Source of the DNA: Prochlorococcus sp. scB243_498I20
GTDB lineage: Bacteria > Cyanobacteriota > Cyanobacteriia > PCC-6307 > Cyanobiaceae
Assembly: GCA_000635015.1 (NCBI GenBank)
Contig: JFMR01000045.1
Coordinates: 124,001 to 188,000, forward strand
Direction: 5' to 3'
Length of the DNA: 64,000 nucleotides
The notes beneath the pieces were generated by a model. That model searched no databases. It was given only the letters and a program-made list of their open reading frames with translations, and was not told the DNA's origin. A program made the translations under genes and the position numbers. Shown here piece after piece: positions 33,776-44,469 of the stretch (positions within the stretch are counted from its first letter, which is position 1; every line of letters begins with the position of its first letter).

Positions 33776-33805
33776 TTTACGAATTAGTTCATTGGGAGTA
33801 AAGTC

Positions 33806-34633
33806 TTGACTGATTTTTTGGTAGCTGCATTACAAATTACAAGTACTTCAAATGTTGAAGCAAATTTTACTGAAGCAGAAGAACAGATTGAATTAGCTGC
33901 TAGAAGAGGTGCTGAGTTAATAGGATTGCCTGAGAATTTTGCTTTTTTAGGAGGAGATGATGAAAAACTTAGATTAGCTTCTGAATTATCAGAGAAGTGT
34001 GCAAATTTTCTAAAAACTATGTCACAAAGATATCAAGTTTTTCTTTTGGGGGGAGGATATCCTGTCCCTGCTGGTGATGATAGTCATACTTACAATAGAT
34101 CAGCATTATTTGGGAAAGATGGACAGATTTTGGCGAAATACGACAAGATTCATTTGTTTGATGTTGATTTGCCAGATGGAAATTTATACAAGGAATCATC
34201 CACTATTTTATCTGGAGCAGAGTATCCGCCTGTTGTAAATGTCCCAGGTTTATGCAAAATAGGATTGTCGATTTGTTACGACGTTAGATTTCCTGAACTC
34301 TATAGATATTTGTCTTCCAATGGTGCAGAGCTAATTATGATTCCCGCAGCTTTTACAGCATTTACTGGAAAAGATCATTGGCAAATCCTATTGCAAGCAA
34401 GAGCAATTGAGAATACAGCATATGTAGTCGCTCCAGCTCAAACTGGGATACATTATGGAAGAAGGCAAAGTCATGGCCATGCAATGGTGATTGACCCTTG
34501 GGGTACAGTTTTATCTGATGCTGGAAAAACTCAAGGAGCTGCAATAGCACCTGCTGATAAAGAAAGAGTAAAGAAAATTAGGGAGCAGATGCCAAGCCTT
34601 AAACATAGAAAAAACAAATTGTTTTCAAACTAA
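33806..34633 (+). CDS. nitrilase superfamily carbon-nitrogen hydrolase
   Basis: Catalytic triad contexts LIGLPENFAF, KYDKIHLFDVDLP, GLSICYDVRFPELYR. Confidence 0.94.
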   Translation: MTDFLVAALQITSTSNVEANFTEAEEQIELAARRGAELIGLPENFAFLGGDDEKLRLASELSEKCANFLKTMSQRYQVFLLGGGYPVPAGDDSHTYNRSALFGKDGQILAKYDKIHLFDVDLPDGNLYKESSTILSGAEYPPVVNVPGLCKIGLSICYDVRFPELYRYLSSNGAELIMIPAAFTAFTGKDHWQILLQARAIENTAYVVAPAQTGIHYGRRQSHGHAMVIDPWGTVLSDAGKTQGAAIAPADKERVKKIREQMPSLKHRKNKLFSN

Positions 34634-35718
34634 TGATAAAGTTTTTAGATAAAAAACTTTTTCGTTATATATCCGTTTTTTTATTTTTAAATTCTTCAAT
34701 CCTTCCAGTTAAATCTTCAAGTGCTCTTGCAGCATGGGCTATAAATGATAATGGAGTTTTAGAATTAAGAACTAAATCAAATACAAATTTAAAAGCATAC
34801 TTTCAGAAGGCTAACCAAATATCGGGAGATAGATTCTGGGTAGATTTCCCAGGAGAATTAAAAAATCCCAGAACAATAAAAGGTAATGGCCAAATAAAAG
34901 AAATTAGATTGGGTAAACCAGGTAAGGGCAAAACAAGACTAGTAATTGAATTTAAGGAAGAGACTTATTTGAAACCTTTGACTTGGCAAATGGTTGGCTT
35001 AGATGAAAATAGATGGAAAATCAAACTATTTAAGCCAAAATATTCATTTAAAAAAATTGGTGAAGGTTTAGTTAAAAAGAAAAGAGGAAATTTCAAAGCA
35101 AATCAAAACTTAATTCATAAAAAGAAAAACAATTATGGTTACTTGAAACTACCAGAGGTAAAACGAAACAAGTTTGAGGTTGTACTCGATCCAGGGCATG
35201 GAGGACCTGATCCGGGAGCAATAGGTATTGGTGGTATTAGAGAAACAGATGTTGTTCTAGAGGTTTCAAAAATAGTTAAAAACTTACTTTCTGAGAAAGG
35301 TGTCAAAGTAAGGTTGACTAGAACAAATGATATTGATTTGGATTTGCCTCCAAGAGTTTCCATTGCTAATAATACGGATGCAGATATCTTTGTAAGTATT
35401 CATGCAAATGCCTCAAGAGGTAAAAGAAGAGACATAAATGGATTGGAAACCTTTTATTACAGAGGGTGGAGAGGAAGATTACTTGCGAAAAGAATTCAAA
35501 AACAAATTTTAAGAGTTTCCCCAGGGAGTCCTGATCGAGGAGTTAAACAAGGTCGATTTTATGTTATTAAAAATACTAGGATGCCTGCAGTCCTTGTAGA
35601 AATTGGATTTTTAACGGGAAGATTAGATGCGAGAAGATTAGAAAAAATAACGCATAGAAAAAGATTAGCCTATGCAATTGCAACAGGCATCCTCGAATAT
35701 CTAAATAAAGTAGGGTGA
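34633..35718 (+). CDS. N-acetylmuramoyl-L-alanine amidase (Amidase_3 with AMIN-like N-terminus)
   Basis: VVLDPGHGGPDPGAIGIGGIRETDVVLEVSK; VSIHANAS; VLVEIGFLT. Confidence 0.94.
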   Translation: MIKFLDKKLFRYISVFLFLNSSILPVKSSSALAAWAINDNGVLELRTKSNTNLKAYFQKANQISGDRFWVDFPGELKNPRTIKGNGQIKEIRLGKPGKGKTRLVIEFKEETYLKPLTWQMVGLDENRWKIKLFKPKYSFKKIGEGLVKKKRGNFKANQNLIHKKKNNYGYLKLPEVKRNKFEVVLDPGHGGPDPGAIGIGGIRETDVVLEVSKIVKNLLSEKGVKVRLTRTNDIDLDLPPRVSIANNTDADIFVSIHANASRGKRRDINGLETFYYRGWRGRLLAKRIQKQILRVSPGSPDRGVKQGRFYVIKNTRMPAVLVEIGFLTGRLDARRLEKITHRKRLAYAIATGILEYLNKVG

Positions 35719-36509
35719 AACTTAAAATAGGTATATTTGACAGCGGGATAGGTGGTTTTACTATCCTTAATTCTTTACTAAAAACACGTAAAGATGTAGA
35801 AGTTTTTTATTTGGCGGATACAAAAAGGATACCTTTTGGGAACAAGAATTCTAAAGAAATAAGACTAATTGCAGAGGATATTTGTACTTTTTTTGTTGAT
35901 AAGAATTTGGATGCACTTTTAGTTGCTTGTAACACTACAAATGCGTGTGCACTCGATATTTTAGAAGATAATTTAAAGGTCCCTTGTTTTGATCTTATAA
36001 ACTCAGTATCGGAAATAGTTGATAAACGAATAATTGGTGTCCTAGCAACACAAACAACTGTTCGATCGTCGTATTACAAGAAAGCTATAAATTCTAAAAA
36101 AGAGAATACGATAATATTTCAGCAAGAATGTCCAGAATTTGTATCAGAAATTGAAAAAGAAAAATTAAATCTTGATAAGTTAAATAATCTTTCAGACTTA
36201 TACTTAAGACCACTTATAAACAAAAATATTGAAGAATTAATACTTGGTTGTAGTCACTATCCTTTAATTTATGACTTTTTAAGAAAAAAATTAGATTCGA
36301 ATATAAAAATTATTGATCCATCGTTAGCATTAATAGAAAAATTTAATGAATCTTTTGCTATTCCAAAAACTGACTGCTACGAGGGTATTTCTTGCGAAAA
36401 TGTAAAATTTTTTGTTACTTCAAAAAGAGATGAGTTTTCCAATAAAGTGAAATTTTGGCTTGGAATTAATAAAGAAATTAGGTTGGTTAACCTCCGAAGT
36501 AATGTTTGA
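35715..36509 (+). CDS. murI: glutamate racemase
   Basis: GIFDSGIGGFTILNSLL; VACNTTNACALD; LILGCSHYPLI; GTG start overlapping upstream stop. Confidence 0.95.
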   Translation: MKLKIGIFDSGIGGFTILNSLLKTRKDVEVFYLADTKRIPFGNKNSKEIRLIAEDICTFFVDKNLDALLVACNTTNACALDILEDNLKVPCFDLINSVSEIVDKRIIGVLATQTTVRSSYYKKAINSKKENTIIFQQECPEFVSEIEKEKLNLDKLNNLSDLYLRPLINKNIEELILGCSHYPLIYDFLRKKLDSNIKIIDPSLALIEKFNESFAIPKTDCYEGISCENVKFFVTSKRDEFSNKVKFWLGINKEIRLVNLRSNV

Positions 36510-36536
36510 TTCTTTAAGATATAGAAGAGGTTAATC

Positions 36537-37508
36537 ATGAATACAGTAACAGAGCTACTACAACCAGTTGAAAATGATCTTGATGATCTTATTTTAGAGC
36601 TGAAAAATCTTATAGGAGCTGGACACCCAATTCTTCAAGCCGCAGCAGAACATCTTTTTAGTGCTGGTGGGAAAAGGCTGAGACCTGGTGTAGTTTTATT
36701 GATTTCAAAAGCTATATCACCTGAATTTTGCTTGACAACCAAACATAAAAGACTTGCTGAAATAACTGAGATGATTCATACTGCCTCATTAGTCCATGAT
36801 GATGTTGTTGATGAGGCGTCTACAAGAAGAGGCGTAGATACAGTTCATAGCAGATTTAATACAAGAGTAGCTGTTTTGGCGGGTGACTTTTTATTCGCTC
36901 AAGCAAGTTGGCATCTAGCAAATCTTGACAATGTAAATGTAGTTAAATTACTTAGTAGAGTAATAATGGATTTAGCAGAGGGTGAAATCAAACAAAATTT
37001 AAATAGATTTGATTCCGCTCAATCTTTTTCCAAATATATCAACAAAAGTTATTGTAAGACAGCATCACTAATAGCCAATAGTTGCAAAGCAGCTGGAGTT
37101 TTGAGTGGGATTAATGACGAAAACTTAACCTCGTTGTACGATTTTGGCAAAAATATTGGTTTAGCATTTCAAGTTGTAGATGATATTCTTGACTTTACTG
37201 GGAATGATAAACAACTAGGAAAACCTGCTGTAAGTGATCTTGCTAGTGGTTATCTAACCGCACCAGTTTTATATGCCTTAGAAGAAAATAAACAATTGTC
37301 AGTTCTTATAAATAGAGAACTTGCAGAAAATGATGATTTAGATGATGCTCTTAATATTATCATGAACTCTAAAGCTATTGAAAGATCCAGGAAACTAGCT
37401 GAGGATTTTGCAATGCTTTCTAAAGAAGCTATAGTCTGGCTTCCTGATTCAGAATATAAAAGAGCTTTAATGGCTCTTCCAGAATTTGTTCTAAGCCGTA
37501 TTTATTAG
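36537..37508 (+). CDS. sds: all-trans polyprenyl (solanesyl-type) diphosphate synthase
   Basis: First DDxxD: LVHDDVVDEASTRRG; second: FQVVDDILDFTG; 323 aa. Confidence 0.92.
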   Translation: MNTVTELLQPVENDLDDLILELKNLIGAGHPILQAAAEHLFSAGGKRLRPGVVLLISKAISPEFCLTTKHKRLAEITEMIHTASLVHDDVVDEASTRRGVDTVHSRFNTRVAVLAGDFLFAQASWHLANLDNVNVVKLLSRVIMDLAEGEIKQNLNRFDSAQSFSKYINKSYCKTASLIANSCKAAGVLSGINDENLTSLYDFGKNIGLAFQVVDDILDFTGNDKQLGKPAVSDLASGYLTAPVLYALEENKQLSVLINRELAENDDLDDALNIIMNSKAIERSRKLAEDFAMLSKEAIVWLPDSEYKRALMALPEFVLSRIY

Positions 37509-37603
37509 ATCTTTTAGAAATAAAATCTATGAGCTAAATTAATATTAAAATTTCTGAAATCCTTAATTTTTTCGACTAAATTTATTAAGCATAGATTTAT
37601 TTA

Positions 37604-39586
37604 ATGTCATTAGATAAAAAAAATTCAATCAATAACATACTTGAAGAAAAGAGGATTTTCCATCCATCAAAAAAATTTGCAGAAAACTCGAATATTAGTA
37701 CTCAAGAAGAATTACTAATTCTAAAAAAACAAGCATCAGATAATCCTATTAATTTTTGGGGATCTTTTGCAAAATCTGAATTAGATTGGTTTGAACCATT
37801 TCAAACTGTATTAGATAACGAAAATGCGCCCTTTTTTAAATGGTTTAAAGAAGGGAAACTCAATATTACATATAACTGCTTAGATAGACATATTAAGAGA
37901 GGGGTTGGAGGAAAGACCGCACTTATATGGGAAGGCGAACCAGGAGATAGCAAAAAATATACTTACGAAGAACTTCTAAAAGAGGTTTGTAAGGCAGCTA
38001 ATGCATTAAAAGCAATTGGTGTAAAAAAAGGAGATTTGGTATGTATTTATATGCCGATGATTCCTGAAGCAATGTTTGCGATGTTAGCTTGTGCAAGAAT
38101 TGGCGCGCCTCATTCAGTTGTTTTCGGAGGATTTTCTTCAGAAGCTTTAAAAGATAGGTTGATTGATGGAAACGCCAGATTTGTTATTACTGCTGATGGT
38201 GGTTTTAGAAAAGATAAGGTAATTGAACTTAAGAAAGCGGTTGATGCGGCCATTGAAAGTGGAGCAGATAAAGTTGTAGAAAAAGTAATTGTTGTTCAAC
38301 GATCCAAAAAAAATATTGCGATGGTTGATGATAGAGATTTCTGGTGGCACGAATTAGTAAAAGATCAAAAAGATTATTGTGAACCAGAAATAATGAATAG
38401 CGAAGATAGACTTTTTATTCTTTATACTTCAGGCTCTACTGGAAAGCCCAAAGGTGTAGTTCATACTACAGGTGGTTATAATCTTTGGTCCCATTTGACA
38501 TTAAAATGGATATTTGACTTAAAAGATGACGATATTTACTGGTGTACTGCTGATGTTGGTTGGATTACAGGTCATAGTTATATAGTTTATGGGCCTTTAT
38601 CTAATGGCGCTACAACCTTAATGTATGAGGGAGTGCCAAGACCCTCTAATTTAGGGGCTTTTTGGGAAATTGTTCAAAAATATAAGGTTTCTATTTTTTA
38701 TACTGCACCAACTGCAATAAGAGCATTTATGAAGTCTGGGCGTGAAATACCTGATAAATATAATTTGGCTAGTCTTAGACTTTTGGGCACAGTTGGAGAA
38801 CCAATTAATCCTGAAGCATGGATGTGGTACAAAGATGTTATTGGTAAAGATAATTGCCCTATCGTTGATACTTGGTGGCAAACTGAGACTGGTGGTGTGA
38901 TGATAAGCCCCTTGCCTGGAGTCGTTGCTACAAAGCCAGGTTCAGCTACTTTTCCTCTGCCAGGAATCGAAGTTGAAATTGTCGATAAGAATGGAGATAA
39001 GGTTAATGAGAACGAGGGTGGCTATTTAATTATTAAGAAACCATGGCCAGGAATGATGAGAACAATTCACGGAAACTCAGAAAGATATTTGGAGAGTTAT
39101 TGGGAATATATTTCCTTTAAAGGAGAAAAAAATGTTTATTTTGCTGGAGATGGAGCACGCATTGATGAAGATGGATATATATGGATTATGGGGAGAGTTG
39201 ATGATGTCATAAGTGTTTCAGGACATCGGTTAGGGACAATGGAAATAGAATCTGCTTTGGTAAGTCATAAATCAGTTGCAGAGTCTGCCGTCGTTGGCAA
39301 AAAAGATGATTTAAAAGGTGAAGTTATAGTTGCTTTTGTATCTCTAGAGAAAGACGTGAAAGGTTCTTCAGAATTAGTAGAGAATCTAAAGAAACATGTT
39401 GTTAATGAAATTGGAATTATCGCAAAGCCTGAAAAAATTATAATTTCTGACTCTCTTCCGAAAACACGTAGTGGAAAAATTATGAGGAGAATTTTGAGAT
39501 CTTTGGCTGCTGGAGAAAAAATTAGTGGGGATATAAGCACTCTCGAGGATAGTTCTGTTTTGGAAAAATTGAAAGAATTATCCTGA
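37604..39586 (+). CDS. acs: acetyl-CoA synthetase
   Basis: 660 aa; [43 protein letters not shown]. Confidence 0.98.
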   Translation: MSLDKKNSINNILEEKRIFHPSKKFAENSNISTQEELLILKKQASDNPINFWGSFAKSELDWFEPFQTVLDNENAPFFKWFKEGKLNITYNCLDRHIKRGVGGKTALIWEGEPGDSKKYTYEELLKEVCKAANALKAIGVKKGDLVCIYMPMIPEAMFAMLACARIGAPHSVVFGGFSSEALKDRLIDGNARFVITADGGFRKDKVIELKKAVDAAIESGADKVVEKVIVVQRSKKNIAMVDDRDFWWHELVKDQKDYCEPEIMNSEDRLFILYTSGSTGKPKGVVHTTGGYNLWSHLTLKWIFDLKDDDIYWCTADVGWITGHSYIVYGPLSNGATTLMYEGVPRPSNLGAFWEIVQKYKVSIFYTAPTAIRAFMKSGREIPDKYNLASLRLLGTVGEPINPEAWMWYKDVIGKDNCPIVDTWWQTETGGVMISPLPGVVATKPGSATFPLPGIEVEIVDKNGDKVNENEGGYLIIKKPWPGMMRTIHGNSERYLESYWEYISFKGEKNVYFAGDGARIDEDGYIWIMGRVDDVISVSGHRLGTMEIESALVSHKSVAESAVVGKKDDLKGEVIVAFVSLEKDVKGSSELVENLKKHVVNEIGIIAKPEKIIISDSLPKTRSGKIMRRILRSLAAGEKISGDISTLEDSSVLEKLKELS

Positions 39587-40306
39587 TTAAGATTCATCAA
39601 TTAAATTAGAAATTTTTTTTATGGTGTTTCTTTTGAATTCATCATCGGCCCAGTCTCCCAAGAAATTTTCTCTTAGTCCTGCGCTCGCAATTATGGTATG
39701 TGTACCTTTTAACATAATCCCCTTAGAATTGTCTTCTTTTCTTGCTTTTAGACAAGAAAATAATTTATCTGTTTGATCTAATTCGTCTGAGTTGAATTTT
39801 ATTAGGAAGTTATTTTTTTGACTATATGTTTTTTCAATTAATCGTAAAGTTCTTTCGGGACTTGGGCTAAATTCACTGTTGAATTCTAATTTTTGAGAAA
39901 TTTGTTTCAATAATGGAATTGATTTGTTAGCACTAAAATTATTAAAACTAATGGATATAAATTTTTCGCAATTTCTTCCGCCATCAGGAGAAATTAAATG
40001 AAGTTTACAGCCTAGGCTATGACCAATTCTTATTGAAGGAATTGATGCCCCTATTCTCTTGGATAAAGATATTCGGCAATTCTTAAAATCTTTCCATGCT
40101 TTGATAGCAAGTTGTTGGTGATCAAATTGTGGTGTGTATTTATATGCATGTACTGCATAATTTTTATTAATTAAACTCTCTATGAATCTTCTATAAGTTA
40201 AATCTGGTTTAGAAGCTAAATAACTTCCACCAATAAATTCAACAATTTTTTTTGGATTTGAAGGCCAATAACAGAAATTGTTAAATTGAAATTTTGTAAA
40301 AGTCAT
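39587..40306 (-). CDS. DUF1350 family alpha/beta-hydrolase-like protein
   Basis: 239 aa; VEFIGGSYLASKPDLTYRRFIESL, elbow-like GHSLGCKLHLI. Confidence 0.85.
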   Translation of the reverse strand: MTFTKFQFNNFCYWPSNPKKIVEFIGGSYLASKPDLTYRRFIESLINKNYAVHAYKYTPQFDHQQLAIKAWKDFKNCRISLSKRIGASIPSIRIGHSLGCKLHLISPDGGRNCEKFISISFNNFSANKSIPLLKQISQKLEFNSEFSPSPERTLRLIEKTYSQKNNFLIKFNSDELDQTDKLFSCLKARKEDNSKGIMLKGTHTIIASAGLRENFLGDWADDEFKRNTIKKISNLIDES

Positions 40307-40422
40307 CTTTCATAAACTAAAAATGTTTCAAAAAATATTTTTTAGCCTGTTTTTAAATTTATATTAATTTTAAAGAAATATTTATTAAATGCGTCAAGAT
40401 AAATGAAAGTATTTTGAGTTAA

Positions 40423-41202
40423 TTGGAACTATTTAACAAAAAAGAATTAAATCAATTGGATTTTCTTCATGATCAAATAAACACCAATCCCTCTGAAGAG
40501 AGAGTAACTAATAAAAATAAAAAAATTGAAAAAATCTTAATTCTTGATACTGAAACAACAGGTTTAGACGAAAATAAAGATGAAGTGATAGAAATAGGTT
40601 GTATCTTATTTGATGTATCTTTTAAATGTGTACTTTCACAAGTTTCTTTTTTACTTCCAGTTAATAATAATGAAGCCGAACATGTAAATGGTATATCTGC
40701 AGAAGTAACTAATATCTCTCAACCATGGGAAGATGGATTGAATTTCTTTCTAAAACTGGTTGATTCTTCAGATTTCATCGTTGCTCATAACGTGGAGTTT
40801 GATAAGAAATGGTTTGGAAAAGGAAGATTGCCTAAGCTTAATAAGAAATGGATATGTAGTTTAGAGGATATTAATTGGTCTTTTCAAAAATCACTAAAAA
40901 CAAGACCTTCAGTAACTGATCTAGCCTTATCTTTTGCAATACCAGTTTGGAATTTACATAGAGCTTTATCTGATTGCTTTTACATATCTGAGGTCTTCAA
41001 AAAATGCGACAACTTAGAGGAACTTTTATTTAAAGCTACTGAACCAAGGTTTTTATACAAGGCTTTGGTTAGTTATGAAGATAGGTCTTTAGCTAAAAAT
41101 GCTGGGTTCAGATGGAATAGTCCTGTGCAAGGAGCTTGGTCAAGAAAATTAACTACTGATGAGGCAAAAAATCTTGATTTTAGAGTTGAGATTTTGAATT
41201 AA
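40423..41202 (+). CDS. DnaQ-like 3'-5' exonuclease
   Basis: ILDTETTGLDENKDEVIEIG (ExoI), HNVEFDKKWF (ExoII), HRALSDCFYISEVF (ExoIII); TTG start. Confidence 0.92.
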   Translation: MELFNKKELNQLDFLHDQINTNPSEERVTNKNKKIEKILILDTETTGLDENKDEVIEIGCILFDVSFKCVLSQVSFLLPVNNNEAEHVNGISAEVTNISQPWEDGLNFFLKLVDSSDFIVAHNVEFDKKWFGKGRLPKLNKKWICSLEDINWSFQKSLKTRPSVTDLALSFAIPVWNLHRALSDCFYISEVFKKCDNLEELLFKATEPRFLYKALVSYEDRSLAKNAGFRWNSPVQGAWSRKLTTDEAKNLDFRVEILN

Positions 41203-41232
41203 AATTTATTTAATTTTTGACTAAGAAAATAT

Positions 41233-41655
41233 TTAGTGCATCTTACAAGGCATCCATTTATTACCCATTTTATGTGCTCCAATACATCCGTATTTTGAAG
41301 CAGCCTTCTCAGCCTCTTGTTTAGTGTTGAATAGATCTGAGATCATATTTTCCTTATTTGAATTTGAAATTTGTTTGGAATGATTATGATGATTATTAGG
41401 AGAATTAGGTGAATACTCCCATATCCCCATAGTAGTAACACCGGCAGAAATAATTCCCATCCCAACTACTGATAAATTTACTATCCCCATTGCGACTGCA
41501 CCAAATGAAAATACACCCATTGGGACTACCCCTATACTTATTACTCCCATTGGCACTATTCCTATTGAAACTATACCAAGAGGTGCTATTCCAAAAGCAA
41601 TCTTTTTTGGTTTTGTACCGCAATGTTGATTCTCTTTACTTTTATTAATTCCCAA
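41233..41655 (-). CDS. protein with decapeptide (GxxPMGxxSx) repeats and C-terminal DUF3721-like domain
   Basis: Repeats GIAPLGIVSI GIVPMGVISI GVVPMGVFSF GAVAMGIVNL SVVGMGIISA GVTTMGIWEY; C-terminal FNTKQEAEKAASKYGCIGAHKMGNKWMPCKMH. Confidence 0.85.
   Translation of the reverse strand: MGINKSKENQHCGTKPKKIAFGIAPLGIVSIGIVPMGVISIGVVPMGVFSFGAVAMGIVNLSVVGMGIISAGVTTMGIWEYSPNSPNNHHNHSKQISNSNKENMISDLFNTKQEAEKAASKYGCIGAHKMGNKWMPCKMH
41413..41592 (-). repeat. six in-frame 30-bp (10-codon) tandem repeat units
   Basis: Counted from the 41233-41655 translation: residues 22-81 divide into six 10-residue units. Confidence 0.85.
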
Positions 41656-41753
41656 TAGTTTTTCTAAATGTTAAATTAAAATTGTCTCACACAATAACCA
41701 ATCAAAGATTAATTTCTAGATGAATTAAAAATTTTGAATTATTTTTTAGAACT

Positions 41754-43034
41754 TTGAATAACTTAAAAAACCTAAGAGGAACAGTAGACCTATTTCCTGA
41801 TCAATTAATAAAGTGGCAAAACGTTGAAAAAATTCTATTAGAACAGCTTTCTAGAGCATCCATAAAAGAAATACGAACACCAATATTGGAAATGACCGAA
41901 TTATTTATAAGAGGAATTGGTGAAGGAACAGATGTTGTCAGTAAGGAAATGTATACATTTTTTGATAGAGGGGAGAGATCTTGCACTCTAAGGCCTGAAG
42001 GAACAGCCTCAGTCGCACGAGCGTTAATACAAAATGGAATATCGACTAATCCTCTTCAAAAACTTTGGTACATGGGTCCTATGTTTCGATACGAAAGACC
42101 TCAAGCAGGCAGGCAAAGACAGTTTCATCAATTAGGTGTTGAGTTTATAGGACATGATTCAGTTAGAAGTGATGTTGAAATTATTGTTTTAGCTTGGGAT
42201 ATCTTAGGTAAATTAGGAATAAAAGAACTCAATCTTGAAATAAATACGTTAGGTGATACTAATGACAGATCAAATTTTCAGAAATCTTTTTTAAAATGGT
42301 TAGAAATAAATAAAGATTCTCTAGATTTAGATTCTCAGAATAGAATTTCTAAAAACCCTCTGAGGATTTTGGACTCAAAGAATATTCAAACTAAAAAAGT
42401 TCTTGAAAATGCACCAAGATTATTTGATTTTTTATCTGAAAAAAGTCATAACAGATATTTAGACTTAAAAAAACAATTAGAGGTTTTAAAAATACCTTAT
42501 GTAGAAAATTTTAATCTAGTAAGAGGTTTAGATTACTACACCCATACAGCTTTTGAAATTACGAGTGGGGCTCTGGGCTCCCAAGCTACAGTTTGCGGAG
42601 GAGGCAGATATGACGATTTAATAAAACAAATGGGAGGGCCAAACACTCCTGCAATTGGCTTCGCCATTGGTTTAGAAAGATTAATTTTACTCGCAGGAAA
42701 AGAGCTTGAAATTCCAAGAAATACTGATATCTATATCATTAATCAAGGCTTAATTGCTGAATCATTAGCAATGGATTTATCTAGAAAATTAAGAAATTAC
42801 GATTTGTTAGTTGAGTTAGATTTAAGCGGAGCCTCATTCTCTAAGCAATTTAAAAAGGCAAATAAACTTAAATCTAAAAGTATTATTGTTATTGGTGATG
42901 ATGAGGCAGTTAATGGGGAATTTATAATTAGACTCTTTGATCAATCAGGTAATGGGAATGAAGAGGAGGTTATATCTTTTGAGAATGATATTAAATTAGA
43001 AAATTGGATAAACAATAACTTACTTGTAAAGTGA
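41754..43034 (+). CDS. hisS: histidyl-tRNA synthetase
   Basis: [59 protein letters not shown] start. Confidence 0.97.
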   Translation: MNNLKNLRGTVDLFPDQLIKWQNVEKILLEQLSRASIKEIRTPILEMTELFIRGIGEGTDVVSKEMYTFFDRGERSCTLRPEGTASVARALIQNGISTNPLQKLWYMGPMFRYERPQAGRQRQFHQLGVEFIGHDSVRSDVEIIVLAWDILGKLGIKELNLEINTLGDTNDRSNFQKSFLKWLEINKDSLDLDSQNRISKNPLRILDSKNIQTKKVLENAPRLFDFLSEKSHNRYLDLKKQLEVLKIPYVENFNLVRGLDYYTHTAFEITSGALGSQATVCGGGRYDDLIKQMGGPNTPAIGFAIGLERLILLAGKELEIPRNTDIYIINQGLIAESLAMDLSRKLRNYDLLVELDLSGASFSKQFKKANKLKSKSIIVIGDDEAVNGEFIIRLFDQSGNGNEEEVISFENDIKLENWINNNLLVK

Positions 43035-43324
43035 TGTTCTTGAAAATAATGATAATTATTCTTTTGTTATTTATTTTTTTAAATTTAAGGATTTTTCTTA
43101 ATTTAAATAGAAAACAAAAACTTTTTAAGTCTAAAAAAAAAACAACTTTCAATAAAAAGAATCTTAATAATTGGATGAATTTAACTAAAAAAGAAAGATA
43201 TTACTTAACAAAACAAGATTCTCTCAACTATATGGATAAAAGAAAACTTTTATTAGACCAAATAAGAAATGAATATAAGAAAATATCTAGAAAAAATTCT
43301 GAGGGGAAAATTAAGAAAGAATAA
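43031..43324 (+). CDS. small single-TM, lysine-rich hypothetical protein
   Basis: 97 aa, overlaps hisS stop by 4 nt (GTGA); N-terminal hydrophobic helix then basic region. Confidence 0.65.
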   Translation: MMFLKIMIIILLLFIFLNLRIFLNLNRKQKLFKSKKKTTFNKKNLNNWMNLTKKERYYLTKQDSLNYMDKRKLLLDQIRNEYKKISRKNSEGKIKKE

Positions 43325-43326
43325 TT

Positions 43327-43626
43327 ATGGAAAATTATTGGACTTCTAATAAAACCATAAATGGATTAAGACATTTTGTTTTAGTAAATGAGACTAAAGA
43401 AAAAGAAAATATTAGTTTTTTAATGGTTTCTGTCCTCGATTCTGAAATTAACTTAAAAACTACTTATGAAGAATTAATAAATAGTGGAAATTGGCACAAG
43501 GGTTGGATCAATCTTTCAAATCATCAATCGATTACAGAAGAATACGTTAACTATAAATCCATCAATAAAGGAAAGGGTATTGATGAGATATTCATTAATG
43601 AAGATTCTTTATTTAATATTTCTTAA
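43327..43626 (+). CDS. TIGR02450-like tryptophan-containing hypothetical protein
   Basis: 99 aa; YWTSNKTINGLRHFVLVNE...VSVLDSEINLKTTYEELINSGNWHKGWINL resembles the TIGR02450 layout. Confidence 0.65.
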   Translation: MENYWTSNKTINGLRHFVLVNETKEKENISFLMVSVLDSEINLKTTYEELINSGNWHKGWINLSNHQSITEEYVNYKSINKGKGIDEIFINEDSLFNIS

Positions 43627-43762
43627 TTTGATCTACATCTTTCAAATCTCTTTTCTTTGTAAATACTAGGTTTTTTGTGACTTAATAATTATTTAAAATT
43701 TTTACCCCTTTCAAAAAAATAAAATTAACGTTATCAAGGATTAATAATATTTACTTAATTCA

Positions 43763-43996
43763 ATGTTAGGGGATATGTGGAGCTCATCTGAGTTGACCTC
43801 GGAAAAACTGGGAATAACTGAAATTAAACTTTCTTTTTTACGTGAAAATGGAATACTCAAGCCTGGGGTTCATTGGAAAAGCTCACCACTAGGTCAGAAA
43901 AAACCTTGGAAACCCAAAGCGCTATACAACATAAAAATGTGCAGAGAAATAATTAATAAATTTTATTCTGAAGAAAACTATAATATTGCAGCCTAA
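43763..43996 (+). CDS. small excisionase/MerR-like HTH protein
   Basis: 77 aa; LTSEKLGITEIKLSFLRENGILKPGVHWKSSPLGQKKPWKPKALYNIKMCREII has the shape of small cyanobacterial/phage winged-HTH proteins. Confidence 0.6.
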   Translation: MLGDMWSSSELTSEKLGITEIKLSFLRENGILKPGVHWKSSPLGQKKPWKPKALYNIKMCREIINKFYSEENYNIAA

Positions 43997-44042
43997 AAAA
44001 TGATAAATTATCCTGATTAATTTGGGAAAATATATAAAATAT

Positions 44043-44219
44043 TTATTCGATTAGATTCTCATCCTTACACTCAATAAGAGTGTTTTGCAAAGTTGGATAT
44101 AAATTAATCATATTTATATATTGTTTCGATTTTCTGTAAGATTTTGCAGCCTTTTTGTAATGAACTTCAGATTTCATTTCTAGTGAAAATTTTCTAGAAG
44201 AATCTTGAAAAGTAGTCAT
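44043..44219 (-). CDS. putative small ORF (58 aa), not in the supplied ORF track
   Basis: Reverse-strand reading: MTTFQDSSRKFSLEMKSEVHYKKAAKSYRKSKQYINMINLYPTLQNTLIECKDENLIE*; fills an otherwise empty gap. Confidence 0.5.
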   Translation of the reverse strand: MTTFQDSSRKFSLEMKSEVHYKKAAKSYRKSKQYINMINLYPTLQNTLIECKDENLIE

Positions 44220-44446
44220 AATATTAGATGTCTTATTCCATATTTAATAATTGTTTTAAAATGAGGCAATAACCACCACGGTGTAATGAAACAAAACATC
44301 GTTTAATGTCAGCAAAATGAAATTTATTTAACTTTTTTGAATTTAAAAATACTGGTTTCTTTGATAGAACTTATATCTCTGAGAATAATTTTTCTTCATT
44401 AAATCTACCTTCTTTACTCTTGTCTTGCCCTACGAATAATTTTTGT

Positions 44447-44469
44447 TTAGTAATAGTTAGGATTACTAA
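44447..44469. promoter_or_regulatory. 8-bp perfect inverted repeat upstream of pcb
   Basis: TTAGTAAT-AGTTAGG-ATTACTAA, about 80 nt before the pcb ATG; candidate regulator site or hairpin. Confidence 0.35.

Noticed and set aside
39265-39600. 111 aa reverse ORF over the 3' end of acs
   Set aside because: Antisense to conserved acs coding sequence; no protein-like motifs.
41405-41623. 72 aa alternative reverse frame in the decapeptide-repeat gene
   Set aside because: A second open frame on the same strand is expected from a 30-bp in-frame repeat; the main frame has the conserved DUF3721-like tail.
43484-43669. 61 aa forward ORF overlapping the TIGR02450-like gene
   Set aside because: Out-of-frame overlap with a better supported ORF.
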